NCBI GenBank assembly: GCA_015063005.1
Contig: SUTF01000009.1
Coordinates: 1 to 64,000, forward strand
Length of the DNA: 64,000 nucleotides
Direction: 5' to 3'
Origin: Methanobrevibacter millerae
GTDB taxonomy: Archaea > Methanobacteriota > Methanobacteria > Methanobacteriales > Methanobacteriaceae
Shown: positions 32,416 through 42,376 of the stretch, one piece after another
How positions within the stretch are numbered: the stretch's first letter is position 1
Layout: every line of letters starts with the position of its first letter
Notes under the pieces: model-generated
Databases searched by the model: none
Told to the model about the DNA's origin: nothing
What the model saw: the letters and a program-made list of their open reading frames with translations, nothing else
Translations under genes and position numbers: made by a program

Positions 32416-33324
32416 ATGATATTCGAAATAGTAATTTTAATAATTATTATATTAATTATTATAGGATTGAAATCCGTTAAAATTTTAAGGCCTTATGAAA
32501 AGGGAGTAATCGAAAGATTGGGAAAATACAGCAGAACTGCGGATAGCGGTGTTGTGCTTTTAATCCCATTCATTGAAACAATTCAAAAAGTTGACTTGAG
32601 AGAACAAGTAGTGGACGTTCCTCCACAAGAAGTGATTACAAAAGACAACACTGTAGTTGTGGTTGACTGTGTAATCTTTTATGAAGTTGTTGATGCATTC
32701 AATGCGGTTTACAACGTAGTCAATTTTTATCATGCAATAACAAAACTTGCCCAAACAAATTTAAGAAACATAATTGGTGACTTGGAACTTGATGAAACCT
32801 TAACATCACGTGAAATGATTAATGCAGAATTGCGTGAAGTGTTGGATGTCGCCACGGACAAATGGGGAAGTAAGGTAGTTCGTGTTGAAATCCAAAAAAT
32901 CGAGCCTCCGCAAGATATTGTTGAAGCAATGAGTAAACAGATGAAAGCGGAAAGAATGAAACGTGCATCAATTCTTGAAGCTGAAGGATACAAACAATCT
33001 GAAATTACACGTTCAGAAGGAGATAAGCAGGCAGCAATTTTAGAGGCAGAAGGTAAAGCAGAATCCATTAAAAAAATGGCTGAAGCAGACAAACAAGCAG
33101 AAATACTTAAGGCAGAAGGTGAAGCCATAGCCATAGAAAAAGTATATAGTGCAATCCATGATGGAAATCCTGATGACGGACTAATAGCCATCAAATATTT
33201 GGAATCCCTTGAAAAAATTGCTGATGGAAAATCAAATAAAGTATTTTTACCATTGGAATCAAGTGGTGTTCTTGGATCTGTTGCAGGAATAGCAGAATTA
33301 TTTAAACAGGATAAAAAAGAATAA
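32416..33324 (+). CDS. slipin/stomatin-like SPFH (band 7) protein
   Basis: 302 residues. One N-terminal membrane segment (about 3-20) is followed by an SPFH domain (LRPYEKGVIERLGKYSRT, VDLREQVVDVPPQEVITKDN) and a long Ala/Glu/Lys-rich coiled coil (about 180-250). Such proteins form oligomeric membrane microdomain scaffolds. Partner NfeD is directly upstream. Confidence 0.93.
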   Translation: MIFEIVILIIIILIIIGLKSVKILRPYEKGVIERLGKYSRTADSGVVLLIPFIETIQKVDLREQVVDVPPQEVITKDNTVVVVDCVIFYEVVDAFNAVYNVVNFYHAITKLAQTNLRNIIGDLELDETLTSREMINAELREVLDVATDKWGSKVVRVEIQKIEPPQDIVEAMSKQMKAERMKRASILEAEGYKQSEITRSEGDKQAAILEAEGKAESIKKMAEADKQAEILKAEGEAIAIEKVYSAIHDGNPDDGLIAIKYLESLEKIADGKSNKVFLPLESSGVLGSVAGIAELFKQDKKE

Positions 33325-33531
33325 TTTTCTTTTTTATTTAATTTTTTTGAAATCATAATATGCGAATTTACAAAAACAACCATCCTAATTTTTTCAAAAA
33401 CTAAACAAAAATACCTATTTAAGCATTTTAAAAAATATTTATATAATTTAAATTATATATTATATAATAATATAAAATCTATTTTTATATATTAATCAAT
33501 TCTTTAATAAAGTAAGGAATGGTACGAGAAA

Positions 33532-34248
33532 ATGAGAAGAAGAAAAAAGCTGATTATTGCCATACTTTTAGTTATTCTTATAGGTTTATTAACCATTATA
33601 GCTGGAGCACTCATAGGAGGTCCTGATTTAAATAATGAAAGTAAAAACATATTGGTTTTAGCTTCTGATAAAGGAGAACAGCCTAACGGTGCTGTAGATA
33701 TGGCATTTATGGTTCATTTAGAAAATGGATCAATATCAAATTATACGCCAATATATCCTGGAGGAAAAGCACACCCTACACAACCGGCTCCCGGCGGACT
33801 CAGCGGTAAAATGCTGATGCACGACTGTCTATGGAATGGTGCAAGACAGGGTATGGAATATGCAAAGGAAATTGTAGAGTCCACTACAGGGATGAAATCC
33901 GATGCAGTAGTTATTGTTTATACTGATGGTATTGATGCAGTTATTAATTCCGTAGCTCCTCTTGAAGTCGATGGTCAGCCGACAAACCTGAGTGCAGAAG
34001 ATATTATTCGAGAAAACGATGCATATAATGGATATTCAGGAAATGGCAATGTTCAAGGAAACATGTCCAGAGGAGATGCAGTAATGGTATTAGTTAAAGC
34101 ATTAGCGCAAGCTGCACAAGATCCAACTAAAAAGAACACTATGATACAGACTGCATTAGATCAATACTCAAAAGGAAATATCCTTATGACACCAGAAGGT
34201 TCATTTACTAGATTATTGGCTACAAAAGGATTTGAAAGTTTACTATAA
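33532..34248 (+). CDS. membrane-anchored protein, LCP/DUF4012-like
   Basis: 238 residues with a basic N-terminus and one membrane segment (LIIAILLVILIGLLTIIAGAL), then an extracellular domain. NILVLASDKGEQPNGAVDMAFMVHL resembles the start of LytR-CpsA-Psr/DUF4012 domains, known for cell-wall glycopolymer transfer in bacteria. Most of the expected catalytic Arg/Asp residues are not obvious to me, so function stays open. A stem-loop and T-run follow. Confidence 0.7.
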   Translation: MRRRKKLIIAILLVILIGLLTIIAGALIGGPDLNNESKNILVLASDKGEQPNGAVDMAFMVHLENGSISNYTPIYPGGKAHPTQPAPGGLSGKMLMHDCLWNGARQGMEYAKEIVESTTGMKSDAVVIVYTDGIDAVINSVAPLEVDGQPTNLSAEDIIRENDAYNGYSGNGNVQGNMSRGDAVMVLVKALAQAAQDPTKKNTMIQTALDQYSKGNILMTPEGSFTRLLATKGFESLL

Positions 34249-34283
34249 CTCTTTAAAGATTAATTTCTTTAAAGAACTTTTTT
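34247..34283 (+). terminator. stem-loop and T-run after 34248
   Basis: AACTCTTTAAAG and CTTTAAAGAACTT pair imperfectly and are followed by a run of seven T residues. Confidence 0.55.
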
Positions 34284-34387
34284 TATTTATTAATCATTAA
34301 TCAAAAAAGAAAATTAATCATATAACCTAACCATATTTAACCAATTTAAAAAAAATAGATTGTACATCTTTAGAAAATATGTTTATT

Positions 34388-34446
34388 GATAGATAATCTA
34401 TCCAATATAGTTTGAATCATCATTATAGGATACAATATCCATAATG
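34388..34446. repeat. two palindromic hairpins next to the three-way element
   Basis: GATAGAT-A-ATCTATC (34388-34402) is a perfect palindrome. CATTATAGGATA (34421-34432) pairs with TATCCATAATG (34436-34446) with one bulge and a CAA loop. Both lie in the 353-bp gap between convergent genes (34249-34601), which holds no credible ORF. Confidence 0.7.
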
Positions 34447-34460
34447 ACGACATTTTTAAA

Positions 34461-34559
34461 ATAGCTTTTATAAATTGAAAGAATATAAAACAAAATTATT
34501 CTTTCAACATCAACTTGATGAATATAACATATTCATTCAAGGAACCATCTAAAAGCTAT
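34461..34559. ncRNA. candidate structured RNA or DNA element with three-way junction
   Basis: Three nested stems fit a three-way junction. P1 is ATAGCTTTTA (34461-34470) with TAAAAGCTAT (34550-34559), 10 perfect pairs. P2 is TTGAAAGAATA (34475-34485) with TATTCTTTCAA (34497-34507), 11 perfect pairs. P3 is CTTGATGAATAT (34514-34525) with ATATTCATTCAAG (34529-34541), 12 pairs and one bulge. Junction strands are TAAA, CATCAA and GAACCATC. The orientation is undetermined because stems read the same on both strands. I recognise no known RNA family; it could also be a small non-autonomous mobile element. Confidence 0.5.
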
Positions 34560-34601
34560 GCCTTACTGAAGTTTTTCTTGGTGTACATTAGATAGCAAAA
34601 G

Positions 34602-35717
34602 TTATTCTTCAGCCTTAAGTTCATTACACAAATCAACTGCTTTTTTAGCTGCTTTTTCCATGGAAATTTCATATGGAATTCCAGCTTCTTCGAGAAGTCT
34701 TTGACCTTCTTTCTCATTAGTTCCAGTTAATCTGATTACAATGTGAACTTCCCTATCGGCTTGTTCTAAAGCCTTGATGACACCATGAGCCACATCATCC
34801 GCTTTAGTGATACCACCCAATACATTTAGGAATACGACTTTAACGGGATCATAATTTAAAACAATGTTTAAAGCCTGATTAATGATTTGCTCTGAAGCTC
34901 CACCACCGATATCCAAGAATGTTGCCGGTTCTCCACCATTAAGCTTAATCATATCCATTGCAGTTAAGGTTAAACCTGCACCATTACCTATTACGGCAAT
35001 GTCACCATCCAATTTAACAAAATCAACGGCTTTCTTCTTATAATGCAACATGCTGACCAAGTCCTCATGTCTGTATAATGCATCGTTTTCAACTTCCATC
35101 TTAGCATCTGCAGCTATTAATCCGTCAGGAGTTAATACCAATGGATTGATTTCTGCAACTTCACAGTCATATTTTTCAAAGACTTGATACAATTTCCAAA
35201 TTACATCACCCATTTGGGAAATTAATTCAGACGGAACATCCATTTTACGAGCAATTTCACGAGCTTCATATGGTAAAAATTCAATTAAAGGTTGTGGGTA
35301 ATATTTAATGATTTTTTCAGGATTTGTTTTAGCGAGATTTTCAATTTCAACCCCACCTTCTTTACTTACCATAATAAGTGGTCTTTTTTCTGCTCTGTCT
35401 ATGGAAATACTTAAGAAATATTCATTTAGAATATCTGCTTTTTCTTCAATTAAAAGATGTCTTACCTTTTCACCTTTAATTTCCATACCTAAAATTTCAT
35501 CAGCAACTTTTAAAGCTTCACCAGGGTTATCAGCAAATTTTACACCACCTGCTTTTCCTCTGCCCCCTGTTAAAACCTGTGCCTTGACTACAACAGGCAC
35601 ACCCATTTCAGAACAGACCGCTACTGCTTCTTCAGGAGAATAAGCGACATGTCCTTCAAGGATAGTAATACCTTCTTTATTAAAAACTTTTTTTGCTACG
35701 TTTTCGAAAAACCTCAT
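34602..35717 (-). CDS. sucC: succinyl-CoA synthetase (ADP-forming) beta subunit
   Basis: ATP-grasp subunit of succinate-CoA ligase, 371 residues. VVVKAQVLTGGRGKAGGVKFA and VAEINPLVLTPDGLIAADAKMEVENDA are conserved ATP-grasp segments; FLDIGGGAS and FLNVLGGITK belong to the ligase-CoA domain. The ATG at 35717 (MRFFENVAKK) follows GGTG and is preferred to the ATG three codons upstream. It is the last gene of korDABC-sucC, which links succinyl-CoA to 2-oxoglutarate. No sucD is in the window. Confidence 0.95.
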   Translation of the reverse strand: MRFFENVAKKVFNKEGITILEGHVAYSPEEAVAVCSEMGVPVVVKAQVLTGGRGKAGGVKFADNPGEALKVADEILGMEIKGEKVRHLLIEEKADILNEYFLSISIDRAEKRPLIMVSKEGGVEIENLAKTNPEKIIKYYPQPLIEFLPYEAREIARKMDVPSELISQMGDVIWKLYQVFEKYDCEVAEINPLVLTPDGLIAADAKMEVENDALYRHEDLVSMLHYKKKAVDFVKLDGDIAVIGNGAGLTLTAMDMIKLNGGEPATFLDIGGGASEQIINQALNIVLNYDPVKVVFLNVLGGITKADDVAHGVIKALEQADREVHIVIRLTGTNEKEGQRLLEEAGIPYEISMEKAAKKAVDLCNELKAEE

Positions 35718-35730
35718 AATATACACCTAT

Positions 35731-36276
35731 CTAAACTAAATTATATCCTGCTTCAAATGCTTTAATGTTTTTGTCTTCAGTTCCCGCAGGAACGCTATCC
35801 TTAATAGCTTCAATTGCAGCATTCTGGGATATGACTTCAGTAATTTTTGTAATTGCTCCAACCATAACAATATTAGCTACGATTTTAAGACCTATTTCAT
35901 CGTTTGCTGTCTGTGTAGCAGGAGCTTCATAAACTTTAATGTTGTGTTGGTCGATGAATTCACGTACATCTTCAACATCAGTAGTTCCCGGATCAACGAT
36001 TAAAGTACCTTCATCTTTTAAATCAACAATATACTTGATTAAAGCTTCATTAGACATAGCTACCAAAATATCCGGACTTTGTACTTTAGGATAATCTATT
36101 TCGCTGTCGCTAATGACCACTTCACATTTTGAAGCTCCTCCACGAGCTTCAGGACCATAAGATTGAGTTTGAACAGCTTCATTTTTATCAAAAATACTTG
36201 CAGCCTTACCTAAGATAATACCTGCAAGAATTACTCCCTGACCTCCAAATCCACCAATTCTTATTTCAGTTCTCAT
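35731..36276 (-). CDS. korC: 2-oxoglutarate:ferredoxin oxidoreductase subunit gamma
   Basis: 181 residues with the family opening EIRIGGFGGQGVILAG and QSYGPEARGGASKCEV. It contributes to CoA-dependent, ferredoxin-linked reductive carboxylation of succinyl-CoA to 2-oxoglutarate, an anabolic step in methanogens. Its ATG shares one base with the korB stop (TAATG), and GAGGAG lies upstream. Confidence 0.95.
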   Translation of the reverse strand: MRTEIRIGGFGGQGVILAGIILGKAASIFDKNEAVQTQSYGPEARGGASKCEVVISDSEIDYPKVQSPDILVAMSNEALIKYIVDLKDEGTLIVDPGTTDVEDVREFIDQHNIKVYEAPATQTANDEIGLKIVANIVMVGAITKITEVISQNAAIEAIKDSVPAGTEDKNIKAFEAGYNLV

Positions 36277-37133
36277 TATAACTCCTCTTTATAAGCTGAA
36301 TTGATTAAAGTTTTTTTACCAAATTTCTCTTCACTGATTCTTTCAATATTGTCTGTAAATTCAGGTCTTTGAGTATTGGCAAATTCTCCAACAACAATTT
36401 TTCCTTCCAAGTCTTTTTTCCTCATTCTATCAGCAGCTGATTTGAATACAGTATTCATTTTTAAGGTAACAGCCATGGCTGTTGGAGTTCTGAGTTTATT
36501 TTTACGGCCATAATATGTTGGACATTGAGTTACAACTTCAATGAATGAAAAACCAGGGTTTTTAAGACCATCCTTAATGGCTGTAACTAAACTTTCAATT
36601 TGTATTGTAGTCCATCTAGCAGAGTATGTTGCACCTGCAGCCGCTACAAGTTCAGCCAAATTGAATGGAGTATCCATATTTCCATATGGTGCAGTAGTTC
36701 CAAAACTGCCTTTTGGAGAAGTAGGACTGATTTGACCACCAGTCATACCATAAATATTATTGTTAATACAAATAACCGTTAAATTAATGTTTCTTCTTGC
36801 AGCATGGATTAAATGATTACCCCCAATGGATGCACAATCACCATCACCTGTGAATACTACAACATCCAAATCTTTGTTGGCAGTTTTCAAACCTGTTGCA
36901 AAGCTTAAAGCTCTTCCATGAGTTGTATGTAAGGAATCGCAATTCATATAACCGGGAATTCTTGATGAACATCCGATACCGGAAACCATTGCAATGTTAT
37001 CAAAGTCCATTTCTGCTTTTTCCATACCCTGCAAGAAAGCATTCATGATAGTCCCATTTCCACAACCAGGACAGAAAATGTGAGGAAGTCTATCTTCTCT
37101 CATATATGGAGTGAATTTATTTTCTTCAGACAT
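36276..37133 (-). CDS. korB: 2-oxoglutarate:ferredoxin oxidoreductase subunit beta
   Basis: 285 residues. It binds thiamine diphosphate through FTGDGDCASIGGNHLIHAAR...INNNIYGMTGGQ. An N-terminal CPGCGNG and further cysteines may bind an iron-sulfur cluster. GGAGG precedes the ATG, which abuts the korA stop. Confidence 0.96.
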   Translation of the reverse strand: MSEENKFTPYMREDRLPHIFCPGCGNGTIMNAFLQGMEKAEMDFDNIAMVSGIGCSSRIPGYMNCDSLHTTHGRALSFATGLKTANKDLDVVVFTGDGDCASIGGNHLIHAARRNINLTVICINNNIYGMTGGQISPTSPKGSFGTTAPYGNMDTPFNLAELVAAAGATYSARWTTIQIESLVTAIKDGLKNPGFSFIEVVTQCPTYYGRKNKLRTPTAMAVTLKMNTVFKSAADRMRKKDLEGKIVVGEFANTQRPEFTDNIERISEEKFGKKTLINSAYKEEL

Positions 37134-38264
37134 TTAATTTCCTCCTATTTCATTTATTTTAGATAATATTTCATCAGGAGTAGGCATTAATCCACCAATT
37201 TGCCCCATAAGATAAACGTCAGCATCTCTTCTCAATACACGGTCGACCTCATAAAACATTTGGCCTAAGTTCAATTCAACAACCATGACTTTAGACGCAT
37301 TTTTAGTTAACTCTTTAACTTGCTCTTCTGGGAAAGGCCATGGAGTGTCCAATTTGATATAACCTACTTTTTTGCCTTCTGCTCTTGCTTTTTCAACAGC
37401 TTCTGAAGCTGACCTTACTGGAGCACCATAAGATACAATAACAAAGTCTGCATCTTCACAGTATTTTGACTGTACGGAACATATTTTGTCCCTATTATTT
37501 AATACCTTATCACATAGTCTTTGAACTAATGCATCATGAGTTTCAGGGTCATTGGTATCAGGATAACCCCTTTCATCGTGAGTTAAACCTGTTACGTGTA
37601 TGTTAAAACCTTCACCGAATGCAGGCATTGGATTGGTTCCATTTTCAACATTCTTGAATGGTAAAAAGTTATCCTTGTCTTCAGGCATTTTTCTTGCAAC
37701 GATTTCAATGTCATCATCGACAGTGATTTTTTCCCTCATGTGTCCTATGATTTCATCAGCCATTACAAATACAGGAGTTCTGTATTGTTCAGCTAAGTTA
37801 AATGCTTTAATAGTAAAATCAAAGAATTCTTGAACGCTTGAAGGTGATAATGCTATTGGTTCATAGTCCCCATGAGAACCCCAGCGAGCCTGCATCATAT
37901 CACCTTGAGCAGCCATTGTCGGTTGACCTGTTGAAGGTGAACCCCTTTGAACATCAACAATTACGATTGGAGTTTCTGAAATGAATGCATAACCTATATT
38001 TTCCTGCATTAAAGACAAACCCGGTCCGGATGTTGCAGTCATTGACTTAGCTCCTCCCCAGGAACCTCCGATGATAGCACCTGCAGATGCAATTTCATCT
38101 TCCATTTGAACAAAAGATCCTCCTACTTTTGGAAGTTCACGAGATAATGTTTCGGCAACTTCAGTGGATGGAGTAATAGGATAACCGGCAAAAAATCTGC
38201 AACCAGCTCTTAGTGCTCCTTTAGCACAAGCTTCATTTCCTTGAATAAAAAATTCTTCTGACAT
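37134..38264 (-). CDS. korA: 2-oxoglutarate:ferredoxin oxidoreductase subunit alpha
   Basis: 376 residues. FIQGNEACAKGALRAGCRFFAGYPITPSTE is the conserved opening at about residues 6-34, followed by MEDEIASAGAIIGGSWGGAKSMTATSGPGLSLM. The subunit choice 2-oxoglutarate rather than another 2-oxoacid is inferred from the KorDABC arrangement and the attached sucC. Confidence 0.95.
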   Translation of the reverse strand: MSEEFFIQGNEACAKGALRAGCRFFAGYPITPSTEVAETLSRELPKVGGSFVQMEDEIASAGAIIGGSWGGAKSMTATSGPGLSLMQENIGYAFISETPIVIVDVQRGSPSTGQPTMAAQGDMMQARWGSHGDYEPIALSPSSVQEFFDFTIKAFNLAEQYRTPVFVMADEIIGHMREKITVDDDIEIVARKMPEDKDNFLPFKNVENGTNPMPAFGEGFNIHVTGLTHDERGYPDTNDPETHDALVQRLCDKVLNNRDKICSVQSKYCEDADFVIVSYGAPVRSASEAVEKARAEGKKVGYIKLDTPWPFPEEQVKELTKNASKVMVVELNLGQMFYEVDRVLRRDADVYLMGQIGGLMPTPDEILSKINEIGGN

Positions 38265-38272
38265 CTTAACAC

Positions 38273-38536
38273 CTATTTTCTCCCATTTGAAAATTTGGGA
38301 TTGAAAGAATTATCTTCTTTGCCAACCCACCAATTTTTATTAATATCTACTGTAATAGCTTGATCAGGACAGATTACCTCACAAACTCCACAGCTAGTGC
38401 ACCTATCTTCAAAATTAACATAAGGAAGCAATACTCCTTTCTTGTTAGCTTCAGAAGATATAGCATAAACGTTTTTATAACACATAAATAAGCAAAGATG
38501 ACATCCTTTGCATAAATCTTCATTTATTATAATCAA
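38273..38536 (-). CDS. korD: 2-oxoglutarate:ferredoxin oxidoreductase delta subunit (2[4Fe-4S] ferredoxin)
   Basis: 87 residues with two cluster motifs, CKGCHLCLFMC and CTSCGVCEVICP, each C-x2-C-x2-C-x3-C. It carries electrons between external ferredoxin and the KorAB core. The start is TTG with AGGAG upstream. First gene of the kor operon, divergent from the fumarase gene. Confidence 0.95.
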   Translation of the reverse strand: MIIINEDLCKGCHLCLFMCYKNVYAISSEANKKGVLLPYVNFEDRCTSCGVCEVICPDQAITVDINKNWWVGKEDNSFNPKFSNGRK

Positions 38537-38676
38537 ATTTACAATCTCCTAAACAAATCATTAAATTATAATGTATAATATATTTGTTTTCAAACCTTTA
38601 AATAACTTATTGAAATTTTAATATTTTTAAACAAAATAAGAAATTTTAAAATAAATTAAAAACCATAAAAGAAATT

Positions 38677-39168
38677 ATGAAAAAAATTACTACACCTGTC
38701 AGTGAAGAGGAAATACTTTCTCTTGATGTTGGAGACCAGATTTCCATTTCAGGAATTATCTACACTGGCCGTGACGCCGCACTGCCTCAACTTGTTGAAT
38801 TAATCAGAAAAGACAAACTAAATTTTAATATAGGTGGGTCAGCCATAATGCATACTGCAGTCAGCAATGCAGGAATAGCTCCGACAACAAGCAATAAAGA
38901 GGAAATCGAATCAACAATTCCATTTTTAAGCGAAAATGGAGTGAAAATACATATTGGAAAGGGAATGCTCCACGAAGAAACAATCAAATCATTAAAGGAA
39001 AATAATTCCATTTTTGTTATAACCCCACCAGTAGCCGCATTATTGACTAGCAAAGTTATAGAAAAAAAATGTGTATTATTTGAAAATGAAGGTATTGAGG
39101 CATTTTATAGGTTAAAAGTGGAAAATATCCCAGGTATTGTTGCTGTTAGCAATGGCAAAAGTATTTAA
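38677..39168 (+). CDS. fumB: fumarate hydratase class I, beta subunit
   Basis: 163 residues matching the C-terminal half of class I fumarases: LDVGDQISISGIIYTGRDAALPQL, NIGGSAIMHTAVSN, IGKGMLHEETI, and a final CVLFENEGIEAFYRLKVENIP. The [4Fe-4S]-bearing alpha subunit is not in the window. It is divergent from korDABC-sucC, so three steps of the partial reductive TCA route are clustered here. The spelling of the gene symbol varies between annotations. Confidence 0.93.
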   Translation: MKKITTPVSEEEILSLDVGDQISISGIIYTGRDAALPQLVELIRKDKLNFNIGGSAIMHTAVSNAGIAPTTSNKEEIESTIPFLSENGVKIHIGKGMLHEETIKSLKENNSIFVITPPVAALLTSKVIEKKCVLFENEGIEAFYRLKVENIPGIVAVSNGKSI

Positions 39169-39691
39169 AAAAAGTGAAAAATTAAGAAGAAAGATTATAG
39201 TTAATCAACAATTAATTTATCAATTGATATCTACTTGCGGAGGTATGGATATATATTAGTGAAATTAGTAAAATCATTATTTTTACATTATTTCATTTAA
39301 TTTTCCCAAGATAATGGTCATGTTAAAAGGTAGTATTGTATCGTTGAATATTCTTGCTAAATTTTGATTTTTTTTATTAAATTGCTTTAAATCGGCATAT
39401 ATATATTTATCTTTTAATAAATTTTTTATTGTCTTTTTGTGTTTTTTTCATTTAACATATAAAAAGGATAATTTATTGATGTTGGGAGTTTATTATTATG
39501 GATTTGCGGTTAAATTTTCTTTTGTGCTATTCATTGGAGAACTTGTTCAAAACTTTACAGGTTCTTTTGCCTAAAATGAAAAGAAAATTATGCTCTATTT
39601 ATTTTGATAAAACCTTGATATTTACACCGGAAATAACTGTCACGCTTTTTAATTTAAACTATTTTTTTAAAATCAATCAAATGGTGGGATT
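39169..39691 (+). promoter_or_regulatory. 522-bp leader/promoter region of ALP1
   Basis: No convincing gene. A TATA-like ACATATAAAAAG at about 39456-39467 would start transcription near 39490 and leave a leader of about 200 nt before ALP1. A 12-bp palindrome TATCAATTGATA lies at 39218-39229. A 65-codon ORF (39498-39695) with GGGAG upstream ends in ATGA overlapping the ALP1 start. Its sequence looks random, so it is at most a leader ORF. Confidence 0.35.
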
Positions 39692-42376
39692 ATGAATAAG
39701 AAAATTTTATTTTTGCTCTGTTTGATTTTTTTCATCATATCAGTTGGCGCAGTTTCTGCGGAAGATGATTTAAATCAAACAGTGGGTGATGATACATTAG
39801 CCATATCACCGGAAAGTGAATTAAATGCTGATGCAGGAACATTTTCTGCTCTTCAAAATAAAATCAATAATGCTCCTGCAGGATCAACTATAAGTCTTGA
39901 AAATGATTATACTTACAATTCAGGATTTTCAACAGATGGAATAAATATTGATAAGGATATTACAATTAATGGTAACGGACATTATATTAATGGATTAGGT
40001 AAATCAGCTATATTTTCCATGCGTGATGTTAGTGTAACATTGAATAATATTAATTTCATTAATGGTTATGCCGAAGGTGAAGCTGCTCCAATTTTCTGTG
40101 GGGGATATTTGAATGTCAACAATTGTAATTTCAACAATAACAAAGGAGAATTATATGGTGCACTATTAGCAACTCATGCAGATATTATTAATTGTAATTT
40201 TAATAACAATCTTGGTGATGGGGCCATATCATTCGCAGGAAGTGTGTATGAGGATTCATATACTTCAACAGTAAGTGGATGCAGTTTTAATAATAATGAA
40301 GGGTTGCAGGGTGGAGCCTTAAATTTATTTAATTATGAGAAAATTAGTTACAAAATAACTAACTGTAAATTTAAAAGTAATTCCGCATATATGGGTGGTG
40401 CAATATATGATGGAGGAAATTGTGAAATAAGGGATTGTGAATTTACAGACAATAAAGCTGACATTGGTGGTGCAATATTTTGTAATGAATATGATAATTT
40501 TAATGTATATGGGTCTAAATTTATTAATAATTATGCGAAAGAATCTGGTGGTGCAGTTAATACTGTAAAACTTATATCAAATTGTTATTTTGAAAATAAT
40601 GAGGCTAATTATGATGAAGATACTGGCGGAGAAGGTGGTGCAGTTTTAGCAGCAGATAAAGTTATCAATTCCAAATTCATTAAAAATCGGGCAAGTAACG
40701 GTGGTGCTATTAGAAATGTGAATGAAATTGCAAACTGTGAATTTACAGAAAATGAAGCTTACTGCGGTGGTGCAATTGATTCATCCAAAAAAGTAACAAA
40801 CTCCATTTTCACAAACAATATTGGAAAAGAAGGCGGATCTATTTATTATTATTTATTTGGTGATGAAGAATGCACGGTTACTATCACGGATAATGAGTTT
40901 AAAAGTAATGGAAATTATGATTTTATTTATTTGGGCAGTGGTTCATTTGGTGATTCAAATGTGATAAATTTGAATAATAATAAAATGACTGCAAATAATA
41001 ACTATGATATCTATCTTGATGGTTGCGGAAAAATTAATTTTGATGTAAACTTAGTATTTTTAAACACAACTGCAGCACCTGAATCAAATATTATTTTATG
41101 CGAACTTCAGGATACTTTAGGAAATACTATTGTAACGCCAGGTTCCGTTAATGCTAAATTAACAAATAATGACGATAAATCAGTGAAAAATATCTTAGTA
41201 GAATCTGATGATGAAGTTTATACCTTTAAATATGATTGTACTTATGAAGACGAACCTCTTCCCGAAGGAGTATATGCTCTTACCGGCAGCCTTAATTCTG
41301 ATTTGATTAAGAATTACAAAACTAAAAATGGTGTTTTAATAATAGATGGAGATACCAATTATACTTTGGCTGTTCAGAATTTGACTAAGTATTATGGTGG
41401 GCCTGAAAGGTTAACTGCAACTGTTGTCAATGGTAAAGGTAGGTTTATTCCTGGATTAACGGTTGATTTTAATATTAATGGCCAAACGTATTCCAGAGTT
41501 ACTAATTCCAATGGTCAGGCTTCTATTGGTATTAATTTAAATAGCGGAAAATATGATGCAACTGTGGAATTTAATGGAATAAAAGCTTATTCTACTGTCA
41601 CAATCAAACCAACAATTGTTTCAAATGATTTCACCAAGATATTCAGAAATGATACACAATACTATGGCAAATTCCTGGATTCACAGGGTAATCTATTAAA
41701 AAATACCCAAGTTCGTTTTAACATAAATGGTGTGTTTTATGATAGAACTACTAATAATCAAGGTATTGCACGTTTGAATATCAACTTAAATCCTGGAACT
41801 TATGTTTTAACTGCAACAAATCCTACAAATGGTGAGATGCAATCCATAACAATAACTGTTTTATCTTCTATTGTTGAAAATTATGATTTAACCAAGTACT
41901 ATAAGAATAATTCTCAATATAGAATTAGGCTCTTGGATGCACAGGGCAATCCTGTAGGTGCGGGCGTATCTGTTCAATTCAATATTAATGGTGTATTTTA
42001 TACCAGAACATCCGATGCAAATGGTTATGTTAAAATGAACATCAACTTGAATCCTGGAACTTATGTTATCACAGCTAATTATAATGGCTTGATGGCATCA
42101 AATACAATTAAAGTACTTCCAATACTTAAAGCTAATGATTTAAACATGTCTTACAGAGATGGATCTAAATTTGAAGCGACTTTGCTTGACGGTCAAGGAA
42201 AAGCATATGCAAATCAAAATATTACATTCAACATCAATGGTGTATTTTATACCCGTACAACAGATGCAAACGGCATTGCTCGTTTAAACATTAACTTAAT
42301 GGCTGGCAAGTACATCATCACATCAATGTATGAAAACGGTGCTGCAATATCAAATAAAGTAACAATTAGAAGTTGA
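39692..42376 (+). CDS. adhesin-like protein ALP1 (beta-helix plus Ig-like repeats)
   Basis: 894-residue secreted surface protein. Signal peptide NKKILFLLCLIFFIISVGAVSA. Residues about 55-470 are a parallel beta-helix (polymorphic-membrane/pectate-lyase type) with repeated GGA-I/V, NNC-F and F-x-N-N turns. From about 560 on there are four Ig-like repeats, each ending in the pattern FNINGVFYTRTTDANGIARL followed by N-I-N-L. No LPXTG, C-terminal membrane helix or pseudomurein-binding repeat is seen, so retention at the wall is unexplained. GGTGGG precedes the ATG. The ligand is unknown. Confidence 0.9.
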   Translation: MNKKILFLLCLIFFIISVGAVSAEDDLNQTVGDDTLAISPESELNADAGTFSALQNKINNAPAGSTISLENDYTYNSGFSTDGINIDKDITINGNGHYINGLGKSAIFSMRDVSVTLNNINFINGYAEGEAAPIFCGGYLNVNNCNFNNNKGELYGALLATHADIINCNFNNNLGDGAISFAGSVYEDSYTSTVSGCSFNNNEGLQGGALNLFNYEKISYKITNCKFKSNSAYMGGAIYDGGNCEIRDCEFTDNKADIGGAIFCNEYDNFNVYGSKFINNYAKESGGAVNTVKLISNCYFENNEANYDEDTGGEGGAVLAADKVINSKFIKNRASNGGAIRNVNEIANCEFTENEAYCGGAIDSSKKVTNSIFTNNIGKEGGSIYYYLFGDEECTVTITDNEFKSNGNYDFIYLGSGSFGDSNVINLNNNKMTANNNYDIYLDGCGKINFDVNLVFLNTTAAPESNIILCELQDTLGNTIVTPGSVNAKLTNNDDKSVKNILVESDDEVYTFKYDCTYEDEPLPEGVYALTGSLNSDLIKNYKTKNGVLIIDGDTNYTLAVQNLTKYYGGPERLTATVVNGKGRFIPGLTVDFNINGQTYSRVTNSNGQASIGINLNSGKYDATVEFNGIKAYSTVTIKPTIVSNDFTKIFRNDTQYYGKFLDSQGNLLKNTQVRFNINGVFYDRTTNNQGIARLNINLNPGTYVLTATNPTNGEMQSITITVLSSIVENYDLTKYYKNNSQYRIRLLDAQGNPVGAGVSVQFNINGVFYTRTSDANGYVKMNINLNPGTYVITANYNGLMASNTIKVLPILKANDLNMSYRDGSKFEATLLDGQGKAYANQNITFNINGVFYTRTTDANGIARLNINLMAGKYIITSMYENGAAISNKVTIRS

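Noticed and set aside
34461..34559. Hammerhead ribozyme
   Set aside because: It has three stems, but neither strand has the CUGANGA and GAAA core in the required places.
39498..39695. 65-codon frame before ALP1 with GGGAG upstream and ATGA overlap
   Set aside because: The sequence is low-complexity with no recognisable features, so it is kept only as a possible leader ORF and not called as a gene.
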